This document shows, piece after piece, positions 33,904 through 43,107 of a stretch of 64,000 nucleotides of DNA. Within the stretch, counting starts at the first letter, position 1, and every line of letters starts with the position of its first letter. The notes under the pieces are model-generated. The model was given only the letters and a program-made list of their open reading frames with translations, ran no database searches and had not been told where the DNA came from. Source of the stretch: Parasphingorhabdus cellanae (lineage in GTDB: Bacteria; Pseudomonadota; Alphaproteobacteria; Sphingomonadales; Sphingomonadaceae); the NCBI RefSeq assembly GCF_017498565.1, contig NZ_CP071794.1:3028001-3092000 (forward strand). Reading direction: 5' to 3'. A program made the translations under genes and the position numbers.

Positions 33904-36006
33904 ATGAACCGACAATTTTTTTCTTTGGACCGGATGGCCAATAATATGAAATCGGGTTTGCTCCCGCTAGCCACGCTGTTGCTGGTCATCTTCATGGTCT
34001 TGCCGCTGCCAACAATTTTGCTCGATATCGGCTTCATTACCAACATCATGATCTCGTTGGCGATTTTGATGGTCGCATTGAACGCGAACAAGCCGCTGGA
34101 TTTTTCCAGCTTTCCGACAGTTTTGTTGTTCGCCACTCTTATGCGGCTTGGGCTGAATGTCGCATCAACCCGCGTGGTTCTGGTGCAGGGCCATGAAGGC
34201 GGGGATTCCGCTGGTCAGATTATCGAAGCCTTTGGCAGCTTGTTGCTCGGCGGCAATTATATTGTCGGGATATTCGTCTTTTCGATCCTGATGATCATCA
34301 ATCTCATTGTGATAACCAAAGGCGCCGGCCGGGTGTCGGAAGTGTCGGCGCGCTTCACCTTGGATGCATTGCCCGGGAAACAAATGGCGATTGACGCTGA
34401 TTTGAACGCGGGATTGATCGCGCCAGAGGAAGCCAAAGAGCGCCGCGTGGAAGTCGCCACGGAGGCAGACTTTTACGGATCCATGGATGGTGCATCGAAA
34501 TTTGTGAAGGGTGATGCCGTCGCTGGGATATTGATCCTCGCAGTCAATATCATTGGCGGTATCGTTCTTGGCGCCACTGTACATGGTCTGTCTTTTGCAG
34601 AAGCGGCCAGCACTTATTCCATGCTTGCAATTGGCGATGCGCTGGTTGCGCAGGTACCAGCGCTGATACTCTCTATCGCTGCCGCTGCAATCGTGACGCG
34701 GGTGTCTTCCAGCAAGAACCTGCCCGATCAGATAACCTCACAATTCGGGTCGGGTGCGGCCTGGGTTCCGGTAGCAGTCATCCTAACAATATTAGGTATC
34801 TTGCCGGGTATGCCACATATGGTTGTGTTGTCCGCTGCTGCCGTTGCGGGCGGTATGGCCTTTTACCTGATCCGCAAACCGAAACCGGTTGAGATAGTCA
34901 GCGATCCGGAGCCGGAGAAACTGCCCGAGCAGATTGACTGGGAAGACGTCTCTGAAAAGGCCCGATTGGGAATCGAAATTGGCTATGGTCTGGTCACGAT
35001 GGTGGAAGACCGCAAGGGTGCGCCGTTGATGAAGCGGATCACTGGCATCCGGCGTCAAATTTCCAAGGAACTGGGCTTTGTTATTCCCTTGGTCCGGATC
35101 AAAGATGATCTGGAATTGGAACCCAATAGCTATCGTATCATGATGGGCGGCGTGGTACTCGGCGAAGACACAGTATGGCCAAATGATTTTCTGGCTCTGG
35201 ACGACGGTCATGTCGATGCGGTCATCGAAGGACGGCCTTGCAAAGACCCGACATTCGGTATGGACGCAATCTGGATTGGTGCGGATAAAAAATCGCAGGC
35301 AGTGGCAGAAGGCTATACCGTCGTGGATGCACCTACCGTGGTGGCCACGCATTTGAACGATGTTGTTCGGCGAAATGCAGCACAGCTGTTCAGTATGGAT
35401 GAAGCGCAAAAACTGCTGGATCTGCTGAAGGAAACATCGCCGCAGCTTGTGGACAGCCTGACGCCGCAGCCGCTGTCACTATTCGCCATCACCGCTATTT
35501 GCCGCGAGCTTTTGGCCGAAAAAGTGCCGGTGAAAGATTTTCAGAAAATCTGTTTGGCGATGATGGATGCTGCAAGCAAGCATACCGAAACCGATCAAAT
35601 CGTCGATGCAATTCGTCAGCATATTGGCAGCCTGATCATCCAGACTATGGTGCCGATGAACCTGCCGCTTCCCGTCGTGACACTGGACGCTGAACTGGAA
35701 GGCTTGCTCGTGAAAGCCCTGAAAGTCGGGGAGGAGGCCAGTCATCCAATTGAACCACAATTGGCGCAGCAACTTGTTGAAGCCGTGGACGAAACGGCCC
35801 GGACGCTGCCAATGGAAGCACGCAATATTGCTTTGATCACCTCCCCCATTGTCCGGCGGCCATTGGGCGCATTGCTCAAGAACCGGTTCCCGGATTTGAC
35901 GGTGCTTTCCTACCAGGAACTGCCTGAAGACAAATCGATCGAGGTGCTAGCGAAAATCGGCGTCCCGCAAGCGCGGCCGGAAATGCCCCGCGTCGAAGCA
36001 AATTAG
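33904..36006 (+). CDS. flhA: flagellar export gate protein FlhA
   Basis: FlhA forms the nonameric ring of the flagellar type III export gate. The 700 residues are full length. About eight membrane helices occupy the first 330 residues, including RFTLDALPGKQMAIDADLNAGLI of the FHIPEP signature region. The cytoplasmic domain follows (about 350-690). fliA follows after 26 bases, with no flhF or flhG in between. Confidence 0.98.
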   Translation: MNRQFFSLDRMANNMKSGLLPLATLLLVIFMVLPLPTILLDIGFITNIMISLAILMVALNANKPLDFSSFPTVLLFATLMRLGLNVASTRVVLVQGHEGGDSAGQIIEAFGSLLLGGNYIVGIFVFSILMIINLIVITKGAGRVSEVSARFTLDALPGKQMAIDADLNAGLIAPEEAKERRVEVATEADFYGSMDGASKFVKGDAVAGILILAVNIIGGIVLGATVHGLSFAEAASTYSMLAIGDALVAQVPALILSIAAAAIVTRVSSSKNLPDQITSQFGSGAAWVPVAVILTILGILPGMPHMVVLSAAAVAGGMAFYLIRKPKPVEIVSDPEPEKLPEQIDWEDVSEKARLGIEIGYGLVTMVEDRKGAPLMKRITGIRRQISKELGFVIPLVRIKDDLELEPNSYRIMMGGVVLGEDTVWPNDFLALDDGHVDAVIEGRPCKDPTFGMDAIWIGADKKSQAVAEGYTVVDAPTVVATHLNDVVRRNAAQLFSMDEAQKLLDLLKETSPQLVDSLTPQPLSLFAITAICRELLAEKVPVKDFQKICLAMMDAASKHTETDQIVDAIRQHIGSLIIQTMVPMNLPLPVVTLDAELEGLLVKALKVGEEASHPIEPQLAQQLVEAVDETARTLPMEARNIALITSPIVRRPLGALLKNRFPDLTVLSYQELPEDKSIEVLAKIGVPQARPEMPRVEAN

Positions 36007-36032
36007 ATATTATAATCGAGTGGAATGAACTT

Positions 36033-36752
36033 ATGCTGCAATCGAAAAACAAAGCATCTCAGGCCTATGGTGCCATGCAAATTGATGAGGTCAGACTGGT
36101 AAGAGAAAATCAGAGTCTGGTGAATAAGATCGCTTGGCAGATTAAATCATTTTCGCCGGAACAGATCGAACTGGAAGACCTCATCCAGGTTGGATTGGTT
36201 GCAATGGTTGAAGCGGCCGGAAAATATGTCGATCAAGGCCATAATTTCAGCACCTATTTATACGTGCGCGTTCGCGGCGCGATGATCGACTATCTAAGAA
36301 CGACGTGCAGCCTTCGTAGAAGCGCGGTTGAGTGGAATAAAAACCTTCGGCGGGTTAGCGATCAGCTTGCCCAGCAAAATGGCCGGGAGCCCAATGAAGT
36401 CGAATTGGCGGAAGCCATGGGCATCGATCAGGCTGAATTTCGTAAAAACGCCGATCGTGCGGCCGATATTCATGTGGACTCGCTTGATGAAGTCTATTCC
36501 GACTCTAGCAGCTGGTTCACTGATGACGAGGATGATCAGCATGAAGCACTTGAGAAAAGTCAAATGATCGAGCTGCTCTCGGCAAATTTGAAAAAACTGA
36601 ATGAACGCGAACAAATGGTCTTGAACTCCTATTTTATCGAGGAGATGCAACTGGATGAGATCGGCGCTGTACTGGATGTATCGTCAGTACGTATTTGCCA
36701 GATAAAAAAGCGCGCATTGGAAAAGCTGCAAGCCGCGATGACTTCCGAATAA
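36033..36752 (+). CDS. fliA: flagellar sigma factor FliA (sigma28)
   Basis: The 239-residue protein has region 2 (LVNKIAWQIKSFSPEQIELEDLIQVGLVAMVEAAGKYVDQGHNFSTYLYVRVRGAMIDYLR) and region 4 (LKKLNEREQMVLNSYFIEEMQLDEIGAVLDVSSVRICQIKKRALEKL). It directs late flagellar genes such as flagellin, and FlgM is its antagonist. The gene is probably transcribed from the sigma54 promoter at 33023-33038. Confidence 0.96.
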   Translation: MLQSKNKASQAYGAMQIDEVRLVRENQSLVNKIAWQIKSFSPEQIELEDLIQVGLVAMVEAAGKYVDQGHNFSTYLYVRVRGAMIDYLRTTCSLRRSAVEWNKNLRRVSDQLAQQNGREPNEVELAEAMGIDQAEFRKNADRAADIHVDSLDEVYSDSSSWFTDDEDDQHEALEKSQMIELLSANLKKLNEREQMVLNSYFIEEMQLDEIGAVLDVSSVRICQIKKRALEKLQAAMTSE

Positions 36753-36802
36753 GCACAGTGCAGCGTTTCCTGCACTCTAAAGCCATTCGTGCACGCAAAG
36801 AA

Positions 36803-36834
36803 AAAGCCTCCCCCGTTCCCGGGAAGAGGCCTTT
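36803..36834. terminator. bidirectional terminator between fliA and flagellin genes
   Basis: AAAGCCTC (36803-36810) pairs with GAGGCCTTT (36826-36834) around a GC-rich centre that itself contains TTCCCGGGAA. A-run and T-run are present on the outer sides, as expected for a terminator serving convergent fliA (plus) and fliC (minus). Confidence 0.75.
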
Positions 36835-36856
36835 CGCTAAACATTGAGCTTATCAA

Positions 36857-37672
36857 TTACCGGATCAGGCTTAATACAGACTGTTGTGTCTGGTTCGCCT
36901 GAGCGAGCATGGCTGCAGAAGCCTGGCTCAGAATCTGGTTCTTGGCCAGTTCAGTGGTTTCAGCCGAGAAATCCACATCCATTATACGCGAACGGGATTC
37001 TGTAATATTAGCGACCCGGTCAGACAGGTTGGATACAGTGGTCTGAAGACGGTTCTGCGACGCACCCAAAGATGCCTGAGCCGTGGTAATCGTGTCCAGA
37101 GCAGTGTCCAGAGCGCCCAATGCAGTATTAGCACCAGCCTCTGTGCTGATGTCCAGTGCGTTGACGGCCAATGCAGTGGCGTCAACGTCGGTCAAAGCAA
37201 CAGAAACAGTTTGACTTGCGTCGCTGCCGGTCTGGATGCTGATTGATGCGTTGGTGCCATCGAGCAAGGCGACATCGTTGAATGTCGTCCGGGATGCCAC
37301 GTCGCCAATCTGGCTGATCAGCGCGCTAACCTCGGTCTGAAGATTGGTGCGATCACCGCCGGAAAGCGTACCGTTGGCAGATTGTACGGCCAGTTCACGC
37401 ATACGTTGCAACATGCTGGTAATCTCGTTCATGCCGCCTTCTGCGGTCTGTGCCAGCGAAATGCCGTCATTGGCGTTACGGATTGCCATGTTCAGGCCGC
37501 GAACCTCAGAGGTCATGCGGGTAGCGATAGCGTTACCGGCAGCATCATCAGCTGCAGAGTTGATCCGGCGGCCGGTTGAAAGGCGTTCGATTGATTTAGC
37601 GAGACCCATCTCAGCTTGGTTTGAAGCATAGCTGGTGCGGAGCGCTGTTACGTTGGTTCCTATTACAGTCAT
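36857..37672 (-). CDS. fliC: flagellin
   Basis: The 271-residue protein consists almost entirely of the conserved helical D0/D1 regions. The N-terminal part contains [32 protein letters not shown], and the C-terminal part ends [27 protein letters not shown]. The variable outer domain is reduced to about 40 residues of Thr/Ala-rich sequence. Short flagellins are common in alphaproteobacteria. The promoter is not clear; TTAACGGT at 37750-37757 (minus strand ACCGTTAA) is a weak sigma28 -10 candidate. It is divergent from the sigma54 activator gene. Confidence 0.97.
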   Translation of the reverse strand: MTVIGTNVTALRTSYASNQAEMGLAKSIERLSTGRRINSAADDAAGNAIATRMTSEVRGLNMAIRNANDGISLAQTAEGGMNEITSMLQRMRELAVQSANGTLSGGDRTNLQTEVSALISQIGDVASRTTFNDVALLDGTNASISIQTGSDASQTVSVALTDVDATALAVNALDISTEAGANTALGALDTALDTITTAQASLGASQNRLQTTVSNLSDRVANITESRSRIMDVDFSAETTELAKNQILSQASAAMLAQANQTQQSVLSLIR

Positions 37673-37786
37673 GGTGACTTCCTTTTCACAATTTACTTAG
37701 TCGATTGATACTGTGGGTCACCTCGTCTCCAGAAGCGGCCTCAGAAGAATTAACGGTGGGTCTGAAATTAATTAATAAAAAATTTT

Positions 37787-37853
37787 TGTCGGTTCTCCGA
37801 CAGGCGCCCTCAATAACTGTCTGCTTTCCGACAATATCGTCGGAAAACCGACA
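37787..37853. promoter_or_regulatory. three phased TGTCGG-N4-CCGACA sites, candidate enhancer array
   Basis: Three 16-bp dyads are visible: TGTCGGTTCTCCGACA at 37787-37802, TGTCTGCTTTCCGACA at 37818-37833 (one arm base changed) and CGTCGGAAAACCGACA at 37838-37853. Their starts are 31 and 20 bases apart, close to three and two helical turns, so all would face the same side of DNA. They lie 44-110 bases upstream of the sigma54 promoter at 37897 and also in front of the divergent flagellin gene. An NtrC-type activator is the obvious ligand. Confidence 0.7.
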
Positions 37854-37896
37854 GCTTTAGACAGGAATACCTTGGTTTTTAGCCATTTCCCAAAAC

Positions 37897-37912
37897 TGGC
37901 ACGCACATTGCG
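37897..37912 (+). promoter_or_regulatory. sigma54 promoter of the activator-fliE operon
   Basis: TGGCACGCACATTGCG matches the consensus at the invariant GG (37898-37899) and GC (37910-37911) with the required 10-base spacing and a TTGC -12 box. Transcription should start near 37923, about 48 bases before the activator's ATG. Since the activator gene is first in the operon, autoregulation is likely. Confidence 0.87.
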
Positions 37913-37970
37913 AGGTATCAGGCGAACACAATAAGGATCCCGTGTTCAGAGTAAAACGTGAGGGAATGAG

Positions 37971-39242
37971 ATGATCAACAACGCAATAAAATCTAGCCTG
38001 GTCTCTAGGTTTCCAGAGCTTGTTGATATGCTCAAGAGTGTCGAATCTATCGGCTCTAACCACACATTGTTATCTGCTGCTGCCCGGCTACCCCACATTG
38101 ATGGTGCAGCAAAAACAGATGCTGATGGTGGTGCAAAAGATCCCGTCGTGATTTATCGCGATGGCCCATTCCGTTTCGTTCCGGCTACCCTCAGCCAGCC
38201 CCCACGCATTGAATTTGGTGAGGCAGACAAAGTTTTTGGTCTGTCGTGTATCATCGAATCCATGCGCGGGGGCAAAGGGCCGGCCTTTGCAGATCCTAAA
38301 TCTATTGCCTTATATAAATATGCCGCCCGCGTGGCGCAGAGCGACGCCAATGTCATGATCACCGGCGAAACCGGGACCGGCAAAGAAGGTGTCGCAAGAT
38401 ATATTCACGAAAACAGCACCCGCGCAGACAAGCAACTTGTCACCATTAATTGTGCAGCGATTACCGAAACTATGATCGAGTCAATTTTGTTCGGTCATAA
38501 GAAAGGCGCTTTTACCGGTGCCTATGCCAGCGCCATTGGGTTGTTCAAGGAAGCCGACGGCGGCACTATTTTTCTCGACGAGATTACCGAGATGCCGCTG
38601 GAAAGCCAATCCAAGCTCCTCCGTGTGCTCCAGGAAGGTGAGATACTGCCCGTTGGTGCTACCCGCCACGAGAAAATTGACGTTCGTATCATTTGTGCAG
38701 CCAACCGAAATTTTGCGGAAGAAGTGAAAGCCGGAAAATTCCGTGAAGATTTGTACTGGCGTTTGAACGTTATGCCGGTTGAACTGGAACCGCTTGCTGC
38801 ACGCCCCGCTGACATTGTCGCTATTTCAACCTTCATGATGATGGATTTTCAAAAAGGGCGCGAGAATTTTGTGTCGCTTTCACAATGTTGCATCGATCGC
38901 TTAAAAGCGCATCATTGGCCCGGTAACGTTCGCGAGCTTGCCAATGTTCTGCAGCGCGCTCTGGTCATGTGTGATGGCGATCGTCTTAAAGCCAGCGACT
39001 TGATGTTTTCCGGTGAGAGCCTGTCTGCTCAACCCAAACAGGATGCCGTACAACCGGGGAGTTCAGCTCGCTTTGTACGCGGCCGCGACCTGCATTCCAT
39101 TTCCAAAAGCGTCGAATATGATGCGATCAACAGAACCTTGGAACAAACCAACGGCAACCGCCGTGAGGCTGCCAAAGAGCTTGGTATTTCAGAACGGACG
39201 CTGCGCTATCGGATGGCCGATATGCGTGCGCTGGCGGCTTGA
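37971..39242 (+). CDS. sigma54-dependent flagellar activator, FlbD-like, without receiver domain
   Basis: The 423-residue protein has an AAA+ sigma54-interaction domain. It includes Walker A GETGTGKE (132-139), the sigma54 loop GAFTGA (179-184), and [16 protein letters not shown] as the Walker B region. A Fis-type helix-turn-helix ends the protein (INRTLEQTNGNRREAAKELGISERTLRYRMADMRAL). The N-terminal 110 residues do not contain the Asp pocket of a response-regulator receiver. It resembles FlbD/FlrC-type class II regulators. Fifteen to twenty fli genes follow downstream, and it probably activates its own operon. Confidence 0.9.
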   Translation: MINNAIKSSLVSRFPELVDMLKSVESIGSNHTLLSAAARLPHIDGAAKTDADGGAKDPVVIYRDGPFRFVPATLSQPPRIEFGEADKVFGLSCIIESMRGGKGPAFADPKSIALYKYAARVAQSDANVMITGETGTGKEGVARYIHENSTRADKQLVTINCAAITETMIESILFGHKKGAFTGAYASAIGLFKEADGGTIFLDEITEMPLESQSKLLRVLQEGEILPVGATRHEKIDVRIICAANRNFAEEVKAGKFREDLYWRLNVMPVELEPLAARPADIVAISTFMMMDFQKGRENFVSLSQCCIDRLKAHHWPGNVRELANVLQRALVMCDGDRLKASDLMFSGESLSAQPKQDAVQPGSSARFVRGRDLHSISKSVEYDAINRTLEQTNGNRREAAKELGISERTLRYRMADMRALAA

Positions 39243-39256
39243 GCAGGAGATAGAAG

Positions 39257-39619
39257 ATGTCTTCGGTCAATATGAATAGCCTGATGGCGGCGCGCAATGC
39301 GATCCTGAACCGCAATAATGCGTTGCAGGATATAGCTAACAAAACGTCCAATCTCTCTGGACCCGGTCAGGCAGCGCCGACCGAGAAAGCATCAGGACCA
39401 ACCGGCTTTGCCGATCAGTTGACCGATGCCATTCAGGAAGTGAACAAGCTGCAAGCGACGGCGAAGGCCAATACAACCGCCTATCAGATGGGCGAAACCA
39501 ATGATGTCGCGGCCGTCATGCTGTCCAAACATAAAGCATCGCTGGGTTTTGAATCCACTTTACAGGTCCGCAACAAGCTATTGTCTGCTTACAAAGACAT
39601 TATGAACATGTCGGTGTGA
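39257..39619 (+). CDS. fliE: flagellar hook-basal body adaptor FliE
   Basis: FliE links the MS ring to the proximal rod. The 120-residue protein carries the family's C-terminal segment (GETNDVAAVMLSKHKASLGFESTLQVRNKLLSAYKDIMNMSV). It lies 14 bases after the activator gene and 3 bases before fliF. Confidence 0.93.
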   Translation: MSSVNMNSLMAARNAILNRNNALQDIANKTSNLSGPGQAAPTEKASGPTGFADQLTDAIQEVNKLQATAKANTTAYQMGETNDVAAVMLSKHKASLGFESTLQVRNKLLSAYKDIMNMSV

Positions 39620-39622
39620 TAG

Positions 39623-41392
39623 ATGGCTGAAGAACTACCTCTTGGTCAGAATCTAGCGCCAGTTGCTCCATCAGGCGGACAGGCATTTTCGGCGAATGGC
39701 GGCGGGGCCAGTACCGGCGGTGTGCTGGGATCAATCCAAAATTTCGCACGGCAACCTGCCATTGCGCGGGCGATGCCGCTTATCATATTGTCCGCCGTCC
39801 TGATTGCCGCATTGTCAGCCTGGTTGGTGTTGCGGGAACCGCCGCAGCGCGATTTGTTTCGTGGGCTGCCTGATAACGACAAATCTGCCGTGATGCAGGC
39901 TCTGCAAAGCGCGAATATCCCCTATCAGGTTGATGATGTTACCGGGACTTTAACGGTCAGCAACGAGGATTATCACACCGCCAAAATAGAATTGGCAGGT
40001 CAGGGACTTCCCCGCACCGCTCCTAGCGGCGACACCATCATGTCGAGCATGCCAATGGGCGCTAGTCGCGCGGTTGAATCGGAAAAATTGCGCGCGGCCA
40101 GAGAAATGGATCTGGCGCGGTCAATTGAGGCGCTCGACAATGTCATGTCTGCGCGGGTCCATTTGGCGGTTGAACAACCAAGCATCTTCTTGCGTGATAG
40201 AAATGAGCCGGGCGCTTCGGTCATTTTACAACTGGCTGGTTCGAACAAGCTCGATGATAAGCAGACACGAGCAATATTGAACCTGGTCGCCAGTTCCGTA
40301 CCTGGCCTGTCGGCTGCCAATGTTTCCGTGATCGATCAAAATGGCCGGTTGCTGTCCGGCCGTGAAGACGCTGAGTCTGACGAAAATGATACGCAGCTGA
40401 AAATCAAAGCGGCGATCGAAGATCGGTATCGGCAATCCTTAGCGAGCCTTTTGACACCTATCGTCGGCCCCGGAAATTTTGTTGCCGAAGTAACCGCAGA
40501 TGTGAATTTCGACGAAAAACAGGCCACGAGCGAAATCTATCCCACCGACGGATCGGTATTGCGATCAGAGCAGGGAATGCGTTCGGAAGAACCAATTGGT
40601 GGTTCACAAGTGGGCGGGATCCCCGGTGCCCTTGCCAATCGACCACCCGATGCTGCGACACTTGAGGAACAGCCTGAAGGTGAAGAAGAGCAGGGTGCGG
40701 CGCAAACTCAGCAGCTGAGAACCAGCGAAGAATATAAGCGGAATTTTGAACTTGCACGGGAAATAGCCGTGACCAATCAAGCGACCGGTCAAGTATCGCG
40801 TCTCTCGGTGGCCGTTGCAATTGATGACAAGGCCTTGAAAAACGCCAAATCGCCCAAAGAAATTCAGGACATTGAAAAGCTGGTAAAGGGAACGATCGGT
40901 TTTAACGCTGAACGCGGCGATCAGATCGCAGTTTCTGCCAGCCAGTTCCGTCCGGTAACCGAGACGGAAGCAGAAGCGGTCTGGTATGAATCGCCTTGGT
41001 TCGGGATTGTTAGCAGAAATGTAACGGCCCTGATTGTTGCCCTCCTCATAATCTTCCTGATTGCTCGTCCTATTTTGAAGCGTTGGTTAAATGCTGAGAA
41101 AGAGCGCAAAGCCGATATTGCTGCAGGCGCCAATGTTCCGGCTGATCTGATGATGCAAAATCGCAGCTTGCCGAACGGAACGCAGGCAAATGGCAGCGCG
41201 GGAAACGGCGTGATCTCAGCAGTCCAGCATGAAGGTAGCCCCGTCACAATCGACATGATCCAGGCGGCGCCGAGCTATCAGGAACGCGCATTGCTGACCC
41301 AGAATTTTGTTCGTCAAAACCCTGATCATGCCGCGCTGGTTGTGAAAGAACTCCTGAAAGAAACGGATGAGCTGGAGGAAGCGGATGGCTGA
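39623..41392 (+). CDS. fliF: flagellar MS-ring protein FliF
   Basis: The 589-residue protein has two membrane helices (about 50-72 and 455-475) flanking a large periplasmic region with the YscJ/FliF domain (DLFRGLPDNDKSAVMQALQSANIPYQVDD, then LVASSVPGLSAANVSVIDQNGRLLS). The C-terminal cytoplasmic tail binds FliG. Its end overlaps fliG by 8 bases. Confidence 0.97.
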   Translation: MAEELPLGQNLAPVAPSGGQAFSANGGGASTGGVLGSIQNFARQPAIARAMPLIILSAVLIAALSAWLVLREPPQRDLFRGLPDNDKSAVMQALQSANIPYQVDDVTGTLTVSNEDYHTAKIELAGQGLPRTAPSGDTIMSSMPMGASRAVESEKLRAAREMDLARSIEALDNVMSARVHLAVEQPSIFLRDRNEPGASVILQLAGSNKLDDKQTRAILNLVASSVPGLSAANVSVIDQNGRLLSGREDAESDENDTQLKIKAAIEDRYRQSLASLLTPIVGPGNFVAEVTADVNFDEKQATSEIYPTDGSVLRSEQGMRSEEPIGGSQVGGIPGALANRPPDAATLEEQPEGEEEQGAAQTQQLRTSEEYKRNFELAREIAVTNQATGQVSRLSVAVAIDDKALKNAKSPKEIQDIEKLVKGTIGFNAERGDQIAVSASQFRPVTETEAEAVWYESPWFGIVSRNVTALIVALLIIFLIARPILKRWLNAEKERKADIAAGANVPADLMMQNRSLPNGTQANGSAGNGVISAVQHEGSPVTIDMIQAAPSYQERALLTQNFVRQNPDHAALVVKELLKETDELEEADG

Positions 41393-42437
41393 AGCAGCAA
41401 CCGATAAAGACAGCGCTTCCGAAAAAGATGGTGCGCAACTGGAATTGATCACAGGTCGTCAGACCGCCGCGATCTTAATGCTGTTATTTGATGACGAAGA
41501 AGCGGCCAAGATTCTTGAGCGGCTTGAGCCAGACGAAGCTGAGCTGCTCGGTGAGGCGATGTTCAGCGTTGCCGATGTCGATGCCGTCCAGATTAATGGG
41601 TCGCTGGACAAGTTTTTGCAGCTGACCAGAAACCGGACGATGGTGGCTTACAAGTCCGATGAAAAAGTAAGCCGGGTTTTCCGACAAGCACTGGGTACAT
41701 CGCGCGCGGAAACGATGATGAACCGTTTTGCGCCGAAAAGGCCGAGCAATATCGCTGAGCTTCTGAAATGGGTGCCTGTAAAAGATCTTGCAGAACTCGT
41801 GTCAAGCGAACCGCCGCAGATCGCGGCCGTGCTAATTTCGTTCATGACACCCGAGGCCGCTGCAGACATGTTGCAATTAGTGGCTCCGGAATTGATGGAA
41901 GAATTGGTCTATCGCGTGGCGACATTGGGCCCAGTAAGCGCCCATGCTTTGGCTCAAATCCATGGTTTATTAGAGAACAACACGCCATCGGCCGAGGAAA
42001 TCGCACCGCCAATGGAAATTGGCGGCGTGATGGACAGTGCCTCCATCGTTAACAACCTGCCCAAGCAAGTCGGTCAGGCTGTGCTCAAAGGCGTTAACCG
42101 CCGCAACAAGAAAATCGCGAAACAAATCGAAGATGAAATGTTCGTATTCGCAGATCTGATCAACTTGTCGAAAAAGGATATCGGCACTGTCGCACGCAAG
42201 GTGGATTCCAGCATATTGGTTCCCGCATTGCGTGGCGCATCAAGCGAGCTCAAAGCCAAGATTTTCGAATCTATGTCGCAGCGCGCTGCCGAAACTATCC
42301 AGGACGAAATGGAAGAGGCGCCGCCACTGCCTATGGAAGCTGTGGTTGATGCGCAGCGAGGCGTCATCGCAGTCGCCAAGCTGATGCTCGACAATGGCGA
42401 AATCAGTATGTCGACCGGCGGCGCTGATTATGTCTGA
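41385..42437 (+). CDS. fliG: flagellar rotor/switch protein FliG
   Basis: FliG transmits torque from the stator. The ATG at 41385 has a GGAGG site 7 bases upstream; an earlier in-frame start only adds six residues within fliF. The 350-residue protein has LELITGRQTAAILMLLFDDEEAAKILERL at the start. The middle domain contains LAELVSSEPPQIAAVLISFMTPEAAADML. The C-terminal torque helix region is MFVFADLINLSKKDIGTVARKVD. The stop overlaps fliH. Confidence 0.96.
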   Translation: MAEAATDKDSASEKDGAQLELITGRQTAAILMLLFDDEEAAKILERLEPDEAELLGEAMFSVADVDAVQINGSLDKFLQLTRNRTMVAYKSDEKVSRVFRQALGTSRAETMMNRFAPKRPSNIAELLKWVPVKDLAELVSSEPPQIAAVLISFMTPEAAADMLQLVAPELMEELVYRVATLGPVSAHALAQIHGLLENNTPSAEEIAPPMEIGGVMDSASIVNNLPKQVGQAVLKGVNRRNKKIAKQIEDEMFVFADLINLSKKDIGTVARKVDSSILVPALRGASSELKAKIFESMSQRAAETIQDEMEEAPPLPMEAVVDAQRGVIAVAKLMLDNGEISMSTGGADYV

Positions 42438-43107
42438 CCTGCATTCGGAAAAAAACTTGCACGGTGATGATGTCGTTCCGCTGTGGCGTATGCCGATCGA
42501 ACAGAAAGAGTTTTCAGCTTGGTCGGGAAACCCGGCCGGCGGTTCCACTTCTGGCAACCATTTTCAAAGCTTTGGCGATCAAGAAGCTTCAGAAACCATG
42601 GCACCCGCTGGTGACCAAGAAGAGGATATATTTGAGGCGGCCTATCGCAAGGGTTGGGAAGATGGACAAGCCGCTGTCGCAGCCGAACGGGCGCAAGATG
42701 ATCAAGCGGCGACCAATATTGCTGAGGCTATCCGCCATTTGAATGACCTCCATTCGACTGGCAGTTTTTCTCTAATCCTGAACGCGATTGAATCGCTGTT
42801 TCGGCGCTGTTCGGAACTCGCTGTGCCCGATCCTGTATTGTTGCAGGCTTGGGCCACCCAACTGGCTGATAAAATTGATCAGGACCAGAAGGGCGCCAGT
42901 CTCGTTCTCCATCCCGATGATTTGGCATTGATCGATCAGGATGCCTGCAAATTAGTGCTGCGGCCGGATCCATTAATGCTGCGCGGAAATTTGAAACTCA
43001 GTCATGCCGGCGGCTGGATCGAAAAAGGGTCTGAGGTGGTACTCGACGAGCTGCACGCCCTGATTGACGAATTTAGCGATCCGCAATCGGACAGCGATTA
43101 TGACTGA
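42430..43107 (+). CDS. fliH: flagellar export regulator FliH
   Basis: FliH is the peripheral-stalk-like negative regulator of the FliI ATPase. The start at 42430 overlaps the fliG stop by 8 bases. The 225-residue protein has an Ala/Glu-rich helical middle (EAAYRKGWEDGQAAVAAERAQDD) and a C-terminal HrpE/FliH-like domain (LVLHPDDLALIDQDACKLVLRPDPLMLRGNLKLSHAGGWIEKG). Position between fliG and fliI supports it. Confidence 0.85.
   Translation: MSDLHSEKNLHGDDVVPLWRMPIEQKEFSAWSGNPAGGSTSGNHFQSFGDQEASETMAPAGDQEEDIFEAAYRKGWEDGQAAVAAERAQDDQAATNIAEAIRHLNDLHSTGSFSLILNAIESLFRRCSELAVPDPVLLQAWATQLADKIDQDQKGASLVLHPDDLALIDQDACKLVLRPDPLMLRGNLKLSHAGGWIEKGSEVVLDELHALIDEFSDPQSDSDYD

Noticed and set aside
37750..37757. 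Sigma28 -10 box (ACCGTTAA on the minus strand) for flagellin
   Set aside because: No acceptable -35 box is found at 11 bases, so it is mentioned with the flagellin gene but not listed as a promoter.
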